Shown here: positions 32,697-45,115 of the stretch, piece by piece
Layout of the letters: each line of letters begins with the position of its first letter
Numbering within the stretch: position 1 is the stretch's first letter
NCBI GenBank assembly: GCA_958510875.1
Contig: OY294069.1
Location: forward strand, 160,331,111-160,395,110
Direction: 5' to 3'
Source of the DNA: Endomychus coccineus
Taxonomy: Eukaryota > Arthropoda > Insecta > Coleoptera > Endomychidae
DNA length: 64,000 nt
The notes under the pieces: model-generated
Told to the model about the DNA's origin: nothing
Databases searched by the model: none
What the model saw: only the letters and a program-made list of their open reading frames with translations
Made by a program: the position numbers and the translations under genes

Positions 32697-35600
32697 TCAA
32701 ATCACAACCGCACCAGCTTCGGCTCTAGTTTCGGACAGAGAAGGACAACTTGCCCAGGAATTGGACAGGGGATCGAAACATTCTACCGAAGATATTGTGC
32801 ATTGTGCTCGATAAAATGCAGTTGCGTGAGTTTGGGCTCCACCAATTACATATAAGTATCCGTCCATTGCCGCTACTGCAGGCCCGCTTCTTTCGACTGA
32901 CATAGGCGGTACTGTACACCACTTATTCTGAAATTGATAATAACATCGATGTTGTTAACAATATCGTGACTGAACTTTACTTTCATAGTGAAGATTAAAA
33001 TATCATGTCATATTTAGAGACGACAGCAAAAAGCACAAATCAACAAGGCGCTGATTGGTCGTTTTGAATTATGGGCGTGTACGGTTCAGCTATTGTTACT
33101 GCATACAGAAATAAACTTACCAATAACCTACTAAACTAGAATTGCCACTTGTAGATACTATATTTTTATCTCTTATGTTTATTTTAGTTAGGATTATTGC
33201 ATGCAAAAAAGCTTCGAATAACCTAGTAACCTAAAATTACTGCTTGGAGATAATACCGGGATATCAAAAATTATCTTGGTCAAGGGTGGTTGTGGAATCT
33301 AAAACGTGTGTCTTACTTTACGTTTGAAATAATTATGTCACTGTCACACTGACATCATCAATAACCTACAAATTTCATACCTATTTATTTCAGTTGTAAA
33401 ACAATAATAAACTACAAATTATGAAATAATTATGTGAACTTTGAACCTTTTCAGAGGTCGTGATAGCCACAATCCGGGTCAAAAACTGTTTTGAAATAGT
33501 TAATTTTCCGTAAATCGAATGACGTTCACGTGAGAAGCCCGTAGCACGCGAGTTAGAAAAGTGCAAACTGGTTGTACCTAATACGGCTTTACGAGGACTT
33601 TTCGCGTGCCGTTTTCGCTCCATGTAGTTAGATTTAGTATCGGACCGTGCCAGACGGCCCTTCTTTTTTCGATAAATGTCCATTAAATAGGAAAATTTAA
33701 TTAAAACAGTTTGAGCTATTCTCAGATCTCAGCTACGCGCGTCTAACGTGCGACGTACCAACGGGAATTTTCTCGCGACTAAAATATACACGAAGCGGAT
33801 AAAAGCTAGCGGCCCATAGCCAAAAACACTTTATTACAACTGGCGCCGGTCGCACGGGGCAAGAAACGGCTCCAAATCAACAAGACCGAGGTAAAATGTA
33901 TAAACTCTAACTTAAGCGCAGCGAGCTCCTCGAGGCATATGTCAAAATGATTTCGTTCGTAGCTAATTACAGAGGACGTCTTGAGTTCATGCAATTATGT
34001 TTTTAGATAATTCGAACCTTCTAATTTCGATAGGCCACGTGAAAATCCCGGAGTCCAAAGCGCTAAAGACTTCTGAGTGTTACAATATTCGTATAAAATT
34101 GCGAAATTTCGCACTTTTAGAAACTTCAAATTAATTATGACATAATTATTTCAAACGTAAAGTAAGACACACGTTTTAGATTCCACAACCACCCTTGTCC
34201 AAGATAATTTTTGATATTGCGGTATGTTCCAAGGCTGCCATCTACGTTCCAACTTTTAAAGCCATTTCGATTGGATTAGTTACGCACAGAGACAAACACC
34301 ATAATATAACTTATACAACACTGGTGATGTTTAGATAATTTGTCCAAATCAACAATCTGTAATTAAATACAGTAGATTTGAACTGTATGTTATAAAGATA
34401 GATAAACCATTCAGAATCATATAGCATTCTCATTACGTTCCTTCATATTGTGTTTAATAATTTCACCGAATGTTTGAAGGGGGTAGAACATTTTTGCCAA
34501 GAAAGTGTACAAATGGGGGCGGGGATAGGCTAAGAATTGACCAAATTCCCCAACTAGAACTAATATTCCACTCACCATTTTAAAAGAATATTTCTCTACT
34601 GAATTGAGAACCTCTTGTTTATTGGTTCCTCCAACCACATATAGATAATCGTCCAAAACAGCCACACCCATTTGGAAGCGAGCAATCGACATGGAGGGCA
34701 ATTTTTTCCATTCACCAGTCATTGGATTGTAGCTTCTCAAGTCGTTCAAGTATCTTTCATGCAGAGAACATCCTCCAACCATATAAATAAGCCCTGCAAA
34801 ATACAGAATAGTAAGCATGTCATTTTTGGAATCAAGGTACAGGAATATTCGAGTGCTGAATGTTATGCATCTTGAAGAAATCGTGCTTACCTTCATACGA
34901 GACAAGCCCCATACTGAAACGAGGTTCTGGTAGACTGCCAACCAGTTTCCAAGTGTCAATTTTGGGATCATATCTCTCTATAGAACCGCTTATGTCTGTA
35001 TTAACCCATCCACCCATGGCATACAAGTAACCATCTAAAGCACACAGACCAAATTCACATCTCGAAACGACCATGCTACCTACTTCAATCCAATGATTAT
35101 CTTGGGGATCATATCTTTCACAGCTTGATAAAATATCACTATCTTCTTCGCCTCCTACTACGTATATCTGCCCGTTTAGAAAAGCCACACCAGGAACCAG
35201 ACGGTTGACCACCATATCTGGTACCTTGTTCCACACCCTAAAATGCAATTTTAAGATTACTAGCAAAGAGAAAAACAGAGAACGTTGATGATTTATAAAT
35301 ACTTATATACAGGCCGAGTCAGTTTTTTGTAGACAAACTCCAACAGGAGTTAGAACAGGTGTTTCTAAGAAGAAAAGTTCCTATTAACATATGTCGTAGA
35401 AGGCTTCGTTTTCGAGATAGAGGGTGTTAAAATTGGAAAAAAAATTTCGTTTTTTGCGAATATCTCCGGAACCGTTTATCGTACAGAAAACAGCTTTTGT
35501 GAGCATTTTCTACTCATAGTAAGCTATGTTCTGTGCGGTAAAACATTTTTTTTTAGTCATAATTGGTTAAGATTTTGAATGGGTAATGGGTGTTTTTCTC

Positions 35601-38600
35601 CCCAAATTCTACGCCACTGAAAAAAACGGTTTTGAGACAATCTTTTGAACCGCCAATGTTTTCTACACAAAAAAGGTACTCCTGGTCATAAGCTCTAAAG
35701 TTGACCGTTTTCGAGAAAAATCAACTTTTATGTTGAAAAACATGGTCAATCCTTTGGTTTTGTTACTTGTTCTAACGTTTGAATAAATTTTGTTTAATTA
35801 GTAAGAATTGACCATGTTTTTCAACATAAAAGTGGATTTTTCTCGAAAACGGTCAACTTTAGAGCTTATGACCAAGAGTACCTTTTTTGTGTAGAAAACA
35901 TTGGCGGTTCAAATGGTTGTATCAAAACCGTACTTTTTTCAGTGGCGCAGAAGTTGGGGAGAAAAACACCCACTACCCCTTCAAAATCTTCACCAATTAA
36001 GAGTAAAAAATTTTTTTTTATCGCACAGAACATAGCTTACTATGAGTATAAAATGCTTACAAAAGCTGTTTTTTGTACGATGAACGGTTCCGTAGATGTT
36101 CGCAAAAAACGTAAATTTTTTTTCAATTTCAACACCCTGTATCTCGAAAACGAAGCCTTCTACGACATATGTTTATAGGAACTTTTCTTCTTAAAAACAC
36201 TTGTTCTATCTCCTGTTGCAGTTTGTCTACAAAAAACTGACTCGCCCTGTATACAGGGTGACATAGAAAAAAGTACCGTGCATAGTGTCAGGCGATAGAT
36301 GATACTAAAATAAGACAAAAAGTTCCTATTAACATATATTCTCAGACGCTTAGTTTTTGAGATACAGGAGGGTGTTGAAGTTGAAACAATAATTTCGTTT
36401 TTTGCAAATACCTCCGGAACCGTTTATCGTACAGAAAACAGCTTTTGCAAGCATTTTTTACTCATAGTAAGCTATGTTGCGTGCGATAAAAATTTTTTTT
36501 TTAGTCATGATTGGTGAAGATTTTGAAGGGGTAGTGGGTGTTTTTCTCCCCAACTTCTACACCACTGGAAAAAGAACGGTTTTTAGACAACTATTTGAAC
36601 CGCCAATGTTTTCTACACAAAAAAGGTACTCTTGGTCATAAGCTCTAAAGTTGACCGTTTTCGAGAAAAATTAACTTTTATGTTGGAAAACATGGTAAAT
36701 TCTTACTAATTAAACAAAATTTATTCAAACGTTAGAACAAGTAACAAAACCAAAAAATTGACCATGTTTTTCAACATAAAAGTTGATTTTTCTCGAAAAC
36801 TGTCAACTTTAGAGCTTATAACCAAGAGTACCTTTTTGTGTAGAAAACATTGGCAGTTCAAATGGTAGTCTCAAAACCGTATTTCTTCAAGTGGCGTAGA
36901 AGTTGGAGAGAAGAACATGCACTACCTCTTCAAAATCTTCACCAATTATGACTACAAAAAATATTTTTACCGCTCAGAACATAGCTTGCTATGAGTAGAA
37001 AATGTTCGCAAAATATGTTTTCTGTACGATCAACGGTTCCGGAGATATTTGAAAAAAAAACGAAATTTTTGTTTCAACTTCAACGTATCTCAAAAACTAA
37101 GCGTCTGAGCATATATGTTAATAGGAACTTTTTTTCTTATTTTAGTGTCATCTATCGCCTGACACTATGCACGGTACTTTTTTCTATGTCACCCTGTATA
37201 CAGGGTGTTTCAGTTTTTTCGTTCATAACTCGGTAAACGATAGAACTTCCAAAAATAATAGGGGTCTTTTATATAAAATGTTTCTCTAAATAGTTTCGTT
37301 TCCGAAATACAGGATGTTGAAGTTTTGTTTCATTTTCTTCTATATCTTCTGAAAAAATGGAAATTTTTAGTTCAAACTTGGTAAACTTCAGTTTTACTGG
37401 ATGTGAAATTTTTTTGGTGAAAAAATATTCTTGAGACAAATACAGTAGCGTAGTTATGGGGTTTTGTACGCATTTAAACCCCTTAAACTTCTACGCCCAT
37501 GATCGGAAATTATTATTGTATACAAATTTGAAAATTTTGATTTATTTTCCATAAGAAGTATTCTTGATAAATTTCACTTAGAGGCTTCCTGTTCGAGCTA
37601 TTTTGATTTTTCTAATCAGGATTATCTGATCTAATTTCTTTTGAAACGCTTTTTGAAAAGTAAAAAATTTATTGGTAACGATAAAAAATAATCATTCATA
37701 ATAAATGCTGAAAATGATATTCATTTATTTCAACGCAACGGCGACATCGATTTCTCAACGACCTTCTTTTTCGAATTAACATTTTATTATTTACTTCACC
37801 ACAAGCTCTCCGAATACGATTCAGTAGATCTTCTCTATTATGAACCGGCGTGGCACAAACTTCATCTTTCAAATAACCCCAAGCAATCCAGAGGATTGAG
37901 GTCAGGTGATCGAGGAGGCCATGCAACTAGACCACCCCTATCAATCCATCTTTCACCGTACTTCCTATTTAGCCATTATCGTACTTCCAAAATGGACATA
38001 AGTCATCCAGTTATATCCATATATTTGTTCTCCCATTGAGTGGTGTTTCCTCCAACACGTCTTCGTGATTATTTTCCAAAAATTTGAAAAATGCAGCTGC
38101 CGTTAGTATACTGGTAAAACTTAAGGGCCAAAATATTGTTTGTCTAAATGCCAAGCCAGACATTGACTGAATCTTTCTTGGAAATTCCTCGATCTTGTAC
38201 CATGAGTGTTTTCATTTGCTTCGTGTAAAATGTGCTTCATCTGCCCACAATATTTGCTGGAGAAAGTTTTTGTTGTTGTTCAGTTTCTTATGGGTAAATG
38301 AAAATCCATCATGGTACAATATCTAGGAATTTTCAAGAAGAATTCAATGTCAATGTCTGCCTTGGCATTTACAAAAACAATATTTTGGCCTGTACATTTT
38401 ACCAGTATACTAACGGCGGCTGCATTTTTCAAATTTTTGGAAAATAATCACGAAGACATGTTGGAGGAAACACCACTCAATGAGGGAACAAATGCATGTA
38501 TACAATTGGATGACTGCCCTGCCCATTTCGGAAGTAAGATAATGGCTAAATAGAAAGTACGGTGAAAGATGGATTGGTAGAGGTGGTTCAGTTGCATGGC

Positions 38601-41600
38601 CTCCTCGATCATCTGATCCTCTGGACTTTTTTTATTGAGGTTATTTGAAAGATGAAGTTTATGCCATGCCGGTTCATAATACAGATGATCTGCTGAATCG
38701 TATTCAAAGAGCTTGTGGTGAAATAAATAATAAAATGTTAATTCGAACAAGAAGGTCATTGAGAAATCGATGTCGCCGTTGCGTTGAAGTAAATCGTTTT
38801 CAGCATTTATCATGAATGATTATTTTTTATCATTACCAATAAAAAGGTATTCAAATTTTGTACTTTTTAAAAGTTCAAAGTTTTCAAACTTGTATACAAT
38901 AATGATTTGTAATCATTGGCGTAGAAGTTTAAGGGGTTTAAATGCGTACAAAACCCTATAACTACGCTACTGTATTTGTCAGAAAAACATTTTGTTACAA
39001 AAAAAATTCTCATCCAGTAAAACTAAAGTTTACCAAGTTTGAACTGAACATTTTCATTTGTTTAGAAGATAATGAAGAAAATGAAATAATTTTTCAAAAC
39101 TTCAACACTCTGTATCTCGGAAACAAAGCGATTTAGAGAAAAATTTCACATGAATGACCCCTATTATTTTTAGAAGTTCTATCGTTTACCGAAGTCATGA
39201 AAGAAAAAGCTGAAACACCCTGTTTAACAATATCTATGGTTTCAGCGTTTACGTAGTGTAAATTCATAATACTTCGGAAGTTGGAGAATAAAACTCTAAT
39301 TTTACACAAGACTTTTAACATTTAATTTAAAAATGCCGACAAATTGATTCACCACACTGTGGCATTTTCAAAGCAAGGAGTTATCAACTAAAGCTAAATC
39401 TAAAAGTATGTCCTTAAATATCAGGGATCAGAATGTGGTACAAATTGAGGGATGGGGGTGGATATTGGTGGGAGTGTGTTTACAAAATTGTTTACAAGTG
39501 GTGGATTATATGTATCGATTTGATCATTTAATATTACATTATTATTGTTTTTTGAGTGTTTCAATATTTCTATAGATTCTTATATATTAAGTTTATGTCC
39601 TTTTTCCTGAATATGTAGAATATAGAGATTAAGGGTGAAATTGTGGTTATGTTCTAACAGGTGATTCACATAATTAGAGTCCTCTTTTTTGAGCCTGTAA
39701 CTTCTCAAATGTTCGTTGAACCTTACGCTGAAACTGCGTCCAGTTTGTCCTATGTACAAAGCACTACAGTCATCACATCTCAGTCTGTAAACTCCAGATT
39801 TCTTTAATTTATCTTTTTTAGATTTAGAGTTATTAATATACGAGCATAGGTTATTTGTTGTGTTAAAGGCGACGTTTTTATTCTGTTCTTTAAGGAATTG
39901 AGATATTTTTAGTGAATGTTTACCTAAATATGTCAGACATGTGAAATTTGATTTTGTATTATTATTAATTTGCGGATAAATTATGGATAGGCTTTTTCAT
40001 TGAGTTTAGTTTGGAGTATTTTACTAATTATCTTGACATTATAACCTTTATTGTTGGCAATATCTATGATTGTTTAATTCTAAATGGAAATTATCTTTAC
40101 TTAATGGGACATTAATTAATCTATGTATCATACAATTATATGCTGCTAGCTTGTGTGATTGTGGATGTAAAGAAGTGTTGTGTATTGTGGTATCTGTGTG
40201 AGTGGGTTTGTGATAAATAGTGAAAGAAAAGTAATTATTTGTATGTGAAATTGTCAGATCTAAAAAATTTAAGGACTTGTTTTCCATCTCTAATGTGAAT
40301 TCTATATTTGGGTGTAAGTTGTTGATGTAGGCGATTACGTCGTCAACATAGCGATACACCAATGTACAAAAACGTGCTGAAAATTGGAAGTTAAAATCTT
40401 AGTTTCCAAGTAATTCATAAATATTTCTGCTAGCAACGGAGATAATGGCGAACCCATGGGGAGTCCGATGTTCTGTTTGTAATATTTATCGTTAATTGTG
40501 AAATAAAAACCCTGTTTAACTGTCTGAAACACAATATCAAACACAAAACTATTAAACTGCCATTTCAAATATTAACCTTACCTTGTGAAAGTATCGAACT
40601 TTTCAATAGACACATAATTCATTTCTAGGCCTCTGTCCCAAACACTGTGCAGTTCTCTTTTAGAACCTCCGATAACATAAATATCCTTTTTAGCACAATT
40701 CCTAGGTTTCACGTTAAGAGGAACTAAGCACCCTTTCTTGTTTAATAAATCGTTATGAATAGATTTTAAAGCTACACGTAAGCTACTATCATTACAGCGA
40801 GTGATGGCTCTTTCTAAAAGACCTAGAACAAAACTAGTTATAATATCAATAAGCACTATTATTTCAGAAATCAATTTACCGAATGAGATTAGTGGCAAAC
40901 GAACATGTTGCAATATGTCGAAAACAAATCGTCTCCTTTCTACAATATTATAATTGACCCATCTAATGGCTGCTTGGAACACTTGAAATTCTGAATCTAT
41001 CCTAAGATTCTCTGATGCCAAGAATTTAGTCACCTTATTTTTGTCTAACTCATAAATTTCTTCCTCATTGCATATTGTGGGGAAATTCAATTCAATATAC
41101 TTTTCTGCTGCTAATTTCAATTCTAAACAATTATGGATATCTGCAAAACTAAAATTAAACTTGTCTAATATCTGAAATTCATCTGCTATCATCTCTACTG
41201 TGAAAATATTAATCAATAATAAAGAGAAAATATGTAATGAGTCCAGCAGTAATGTGTGTTATTATTAAATTGTGACAGCTGTTGATACATTTCTACTGTA
41301 TTATAAAACAATACCATTATAATGAATTAACAGATTCAGCAACAGTATAAACATAAACATTTCAACACCTCATGATGATGGGATTACCAAAGATAAGAAC
41401 TAAGATTTTGAAATATAGTGAGTGAAAGAAGAGTAATTCATCGAAATAACAATTTAAAAATTGTATTGATTCTATTTTGAGATACTTTCTTTTTTTTTAA
41501 CTACTTACCTATAAATTCCAACTGCATTCATAGGATGAAGTTCCTTAATTAAAAATTCTGTACAACCTACAACTATTTCATGGAGTTCAACCATATCTGA

Positions 41601-42082
41601 AGCTATGATGAGTTCTTGAACATTATTAGAATTGATGTTCACTTTTCCCGAATAAATGAAATCTAACAATCTTTCAAAAATATTTGTAGACATTCCATGT
41701 AATTCTACAGAATATTGATCTTTCTCACATAATCCTCCTGCAAACATGGCTTGGAAATAAGGGCTACTCGCTGCTAAAACTGCTCTATGTGCCTGAAATA
41801 ATAATAATCAGAATAATAATTCACTTTTTGACTTATACATACTACCTTAAAAATTTTGTCTCCAACTATAATTTCTACATCGCAAAACCTATGGTCCAGT
41901 CTTAAAGCATTAAGATTACATATGACTTTCGAGATGTAAGATGGGCAGGAGTGGTCTACAGTATTATCTGTACATTCTTTAGGTAAAAGTACAAAAGGCT
42001 TGTCAATCCTAGTCTCCGTAGATTCAGGCACACACTTAGAGATTTTGTGAGGTGGCATTATAAAATCCATTAGAAATTTCAT
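32697..42082 (-). CDS. IPP: IPP, actin-binding BTB-BACK-Kelch protein, 7 exons
   Basis: Exons, 5' to 3': 42082-41846, 41792-41509, 41148-40880, 40822-40582, 35237-34891, 34793-34576, 32927-32697; 1827 nt, 608 aa (human IPP is 584). The BTB domain (about 58-170) has DHRFCDVEIIVGDK and LLDFIYSGKVNINSNNVQEL. BACK (about 174-290) has FQVFQAAIRWVNYN and HVRLPLISFG. Six Kelch blades follow (about 317-608), marked by IYVIGG, IYVVGGEED, YLYAMGGW, IYMVGG, YLYVVGG and YLYVIGG. The order of motifs and NNVQELIIASDMVEL match IPP rather than other KLHL proteins. BTB-Kelch proteins usually bind CUL3 as substrate adaptors; IPP was described as actin-binding. Intron 4 is 5.3 kb and filled with transposons; intron 6 holds a MITE. 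The N-terminus is about 25 residues longer than in vertebrates. Confidence 0.93.
33256..34222. mobile_element. TA-flanked MITE, copy 2 (967 bp)
   Basis: Same family and orientation as 8589-9490: left end CCGGGATATCAAAAATTATC, right end its near complement (GATATTGCGG, one or two substitutions), with TA at 33254-33255 and 34223-34224. It carries about 60 bp extra around 33535-33597 (ACGTGAGAAGCCCGTAGCAC and following) that copy 1 lacks. Inserted in IPP intron 6. Confidence 0.9.
35310..36249. mobile_element. TA-targeted foldback element 1 (940 bp)
   Basis: Left end CAGGCCGAGTCAGTTTTTTG, right end its complement (CAAAAAACTGACTCGCCCTG), with TA outside each end. The two halves are inverted copies meeting near 35780; both contain AAAACGGTCAACTTTAGAGC or its complement. 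It has no transposase and directly adjoins element 2 through the sequence CCCTGTATACAGGG. Confidence 0.85.
36254..37196. mobile_element. TA-targeted foldback element 2 (943 bp)
   Basis: Left end CAGGGTGACATAGAAAAAAG, right end the complement (CTTTTTTCTATGTCACCCTG). Its central arms are closely similar to those of element 1 (TTTTCTACACAAAAAAGGTA, GACCGTTTTCGAGAAAAA), but the outermost ~60 bp differ. It is joined on both sides to neighbouring elements by CCCTGTATACAGGG. Confidence 0.85.
37696..37990 (-). pseudogene. transposase C-terminal fragment, left arm of element 3
   Basis: Minus-strand frame with WGYLKDEVCATPVHNREDLL and NRIRRACGEVNNKMLIRKRR, ending NEYHFQHLL. These are C-terminal motifs of insect IS630/Tc1/mariner-like DDE transposases of the type that also carries a DUF4817 helix-turn-helix; the preceding part parallels 'WPPRSPDL.PLDFF' but is frameshifted. 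Confidence 0.75.
38311..38815 (+). pseudogene. transposase fragment, right arm of element 3
   Basis: Plus-strand frame with HEDMLEETPLNEGTNACIQL then DDCPAHFGSKIMA, the block holding a catalytic aspartate (DDCPAH). After a stop and frame changes it continues VAWPPRSSD, GYLKDEVYAMPVHNTDDLLN and RRSLRNRCRRCVEVN. It is the inverted counterpart of the left-arm fragment and keeps more of the catalytic domain. Confidence 0.75.
39410..40577 (-). mobile_element. Penelope-like element, 5'-truncated (RT and GIY-YIG), in IPP intron 4
   Basis: On the minus strand the RT palm appears as NIGLPMGSPLSPLLAEIFMN, then after a frame change VYRYVDDVIAYINN with the YVDD catalytic box, then NKSLNFLDLTI and YHKPTHTDTTIHNTS LHPQSHK blocks. 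Further on, GVYRLRCDDCSALYIGQTGR and SFSVRFNEHLRSYR form a GIY-YIG endonuclease. This RT-plus-GIY-YIG order defines Penelope-like elements. Stops around 39900-40000 and the frame change near 40360 inactivate it. The element's truncated end comes within a few bases of the IPP exon 4 donor at 40581. Confidence 0.88.
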
Positions 42083-43270
42083 TGGACCTATTACATTAAA
42101 AGTTGAATTACAAATTCATTCTTACTTATATAAAATTAATAATTTGAATTCTGCTTAAAATTGAATATCGCGTTACAAAGTTGTTTACATAAATAAAATT
42201 GACACACCTAATTTGGATACAGATTACAATTTAAGTAAAATTTATTTTGTTGATTTTACTTGAAATTCAATCCACATGTTTTCTTGAAATGTATATCATG
42301 ATCACGCATACTGCTATTTACTCCTCCCGATAGTCCCGATAAATTTCTTTTCAAACAGATTGTTTTACTTAATTTTCTCCTGGATCAATTCACTTCACCC
42401 TTACGTCAACAATTAGCATAGAACATAGAACCTACTCTATTGAACAACTATAAACTATAAAGTTAGAATGTCAAAGGTAAAGCGTAAAAAAAAGATTCAA
42501 ACCAAGATGTTTAGATTCTGGACTTCTTGATTCAAACCAAAACCTACCATTATCATAAATTTTTCAGTAATAAAAATCCCGTATATTTAATTCTAATTAC
42601 TAGATATATGAAACATTTTGCAAGAGGCTTTGCTGCCGTATTATTTCTTTCTAGTTTGTTGCAGGCTGCCCATAGAACTACGTCAGAGGTGAAATTGAAG
42701 ACCTCGGTGCGAAAACCAAAATTCGTGTAAAATTGACTTTCCCCCTTTCCCATTACATTAATTTATTAACTAAACTGTCGCCGATCGATTGGTGCAAGAA
42801 TCAGCCAAGTCCAAAGCTTAATAGCATTGATATTTACAGTTGGGAGTGTTGGGACTTGGCCGCTCACATTCTTGGATGCAAGACTCAAACAAGTTTAGGA
42901 CTTGTTCATTTTTTGCACAGACTATATATAATTGTGGCGGGAACTTGGCTAAAAAACATAGCGGGAGAGGCTGCGTTGCCGGGTTCAATTCACGAAGGGC
43001 TAAAAGTCCCCATGTGAGTTTCCGTTTATTGTTTCACAGCATAGGTCATTATCGCTTGTTGACTCTCAAAATGTTGGAAATCGCCGGATGGTGGCGTGGT
43101 CATTCCGAAAACATTACTACATATTTTCGAAATATTTCCAATAATTTAACTCTATCAATATCTCCCTCGGTAGTCTAATCTTGAATAATCTCGGAACAAT
43201 GGTCTTTGTATTTGGGATAGTAATTTTAATGAATGACAGAATGCAATGTCTTCTATGCGTAAAAATGTTA
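42083..43270. other. IPP upstream region
   Basis: Probable IPP promoter and 5' UTR lie in the first few hundred bases. An open frame at 42840-43178 has no family motifs. A GGGTTCAATTC motif at 42980-42990 resembles a Pol III B box, but no matching A box or tRNA fold was found. Confidence 0.35.
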
Positions 43271-43274
43271 GTAC

Positions 43275-43540
43275 CACGATCATATATACAGGACTGGAAT
43301 CTCTATGTTTGACATGAGTCTCGTAGATCCTAGCTCAGCCACCAGCTAGCGCATGGATCGAAATATGTTCTCAGGATGTCAGGATTAGGCGCCATATCGT
43401 TCGAACACGGTCGTATATGTGCCAGAGACTATCCCTCGACTCATGCGCCACCCTTTTGGTACTACACAGATGACGTTCAGCGAACTCACTTCTCACATAG
43501 GAAATAGCCTCGAGTCTTCAGACCTGTATATATGACCGTG
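43275..43540. mobile_element. P-like non-autonomous element, second copy (266 bp)
   Basis: The ends CACGATCATATATACAGGAC (left) and, reversed, CACGGTCATATATACAGGTC (right) match the 14820-15236 element, as do internal blocks (CTCACATAGGAAA, GCCACCAGCTAGCGC). GTAC stands immediately outside both ends, but no 8-bp duplication can be read. A third end-like sequence, CACGGTCGTATATGTGCCAG, begins at 43396 inside it, which suggests an internal rearrangement. Confidence 0.7.
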
Positions 43541-43544
43541 GTAC

Positions 43545-44530
43545 CACTCTCTTACTGGCTCCGGATATACCAACGATCAAAACTATTTTATTCGGATTTA
43601 ATGTTGTACGTTGTTCATAAGTATTGAATAATTACTGCATAAAGAGGGAAGCGCACATCTGAATAAATTGACAGCGTCACAACGAATAAAGTTTGTTGAT
43701 ATCTCACACTAGCAACCAACGCAATTTATCACAGCAACCACCCAATAGCCAACTTGTATAATCCGATTTCAATATAGCTAATTCAAAAAATGGACCAGAA
43801 TAGTATTTCGCTTTAACAAAATGAACTAACAAAGGAAGTTTTTACGAAAAATCTTATCACCAAAAATTCTTTCGAAAGCACTTTATTAATATGAAATGTA
43901 ATGTCACTTTGTTGCAATAATATTATTAACTAGTCTTGTTATCAACGGGCAAAAACAGCAGTAGGAACAGAAGTAGCGTCGGCTGCGTCGCCGCAATGTC
44001 ATTCCCCGAATTTCATATATTACATATTACAATTGATTATAAACAACTAAAGACGATGTAGGTGATATAATTGACATTATCAAATATGCTAACCTAATAA
44101 GATCTATTCGCAGCAAATGTTGGACATCTTGAAGCTACCTATTCTATTTTAAGTTTTTAATAATTGAAACAAATAATAGGGTTGCTGTTAAATAATAGCT
44201 GTGATAGAGTGCGTTCACTATACGAGAAGAAGCGTTCCCAGGCCTATACAGTTTCACTGTTTAATAGCTGAATTGATGTATGTACCTGTGGTTTAGCATG
44301 ACTTTGTAATGTAATAGCCTGTTCGTTTTTGGAAATGTGCTGAAAATAAGGGATGAGTTAGTTCGTGAATATATTCAATACGACGATGTGTTTGTTCAAA
44401 TATCTGATCCAAATATTTTTGTTTCATAATCGTAACCATTATTAGCTGCAATTGTTTTTATCCTATTAATTTCTTAACTGTTATATTATTTTCTTTGGAT
44501 TGTGGGTTATTGACTAGTATAGATAAATCA
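43545..44530. other. intergenic AT-rich sequence
   Basis: No gene, RNA or repeat recognised. Confidence 0.35.
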
Positions 44531-44776
44531 CTCTCTGCACAGGCACCCGGAAAAGGTGGCAAGAAGGGACAGTTGCCCCTACTGAAAATTTTCAAATTGC
44601 GTAGAATAAAAACATGGATAAGTTCTACATTGTCAGAAGAACGGTTAGCATCACTTGCCATGCCCATGATGTCAACTCATCGAGAGTTAGTCGAGAAGCT
44701 GCTACTCCAAATTTTTAGAAGAAGTGATGGACCGTTCTGGTCGGGTAAAAAGGTGGTTCCAGTTTTCATTTTAGTC
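44531..44776 (+). pseudogene. hAT transposase C-terminal fragment
   Basis: Plus-strand frame with FKLRRIKTWISSTLSEERLA, followed by SLAMPMMSTHRELVEKLLLQ. This matches the end of hAT transposases (dimerisation region 'F..L.RIKTWLR.TM...RL..LA...IHRE'). Only the tail is left; no upstream domain or inverted ends were found. Confidence 0.65.
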
Positions 44777-44872
44777 TAATTAAACGACGATTGTTCCTTT
44801 CCTTTATATTTTTTTATTTATAAATATCAGTTTATAAGGATCAGTTTTCGACTAATCCAAAACGGCTTAGCT

Positions 44873-45115
44873 AATTTCTTGGAGTAATTAATTCTCTCGA
44901 TCCACGCCTTGTCGTTGAATACAGCGTTCATATGACGACCTTTGTTCCGATTGCTGTAGTTACATATTGATGTTCACGCCCCTCGCGTTTATTACATTCA
45001 TCGTTTCAAGTGACAGTTTGCACTGCTCGCGGAACAGTAAGTTTGACAAAACTATTATTATTAATTAATTAAAGCTTGTTAGATAAAATATAGTCTACTA
45101 TACTAACACGTTTGG
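44873..45115 (-). repeat. dispersed ~245-bp repeat, copy A
   Basis: Closely similar, in inverted orientation, to 57906-58172. Shared blocks are CGCCTTGTCGTTGAATACAG, CGTTCATATGACGACCTTTG, CACGCCCCTCGCGTTTATTA and TCGTTTCAAGTGACAGTTTG. Copy A lacks the open frame of copy B in places. It is probably part of a transposon; the family is not recognised. Confidence 0.75.

Larger units (their letters stand above)
37201..39222. mobile_element. TA-targeted foldback element 3 carrying two inverted transposase fragments
   Basis: Left end CAGGGTGTTTCAGTTTTTTC, right end its near complement (GCTGAAACACCCTG, 39209-39222). Each arm carries the C-terminal part of the same Tc1/mariner-like transposase pointing outward-in opposite directions, so the whole 2.0 kb is a palindrome centred near 38240. 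Confidence 0.85.

Noticed and set aside
42980..42990. GGGTTCAATTC, like a Pol III B box
   Set aside because: No A box at the right distance and no cloverleaf could be formed, so neither a tRNA nor a tRNA-derived SINE is supported.
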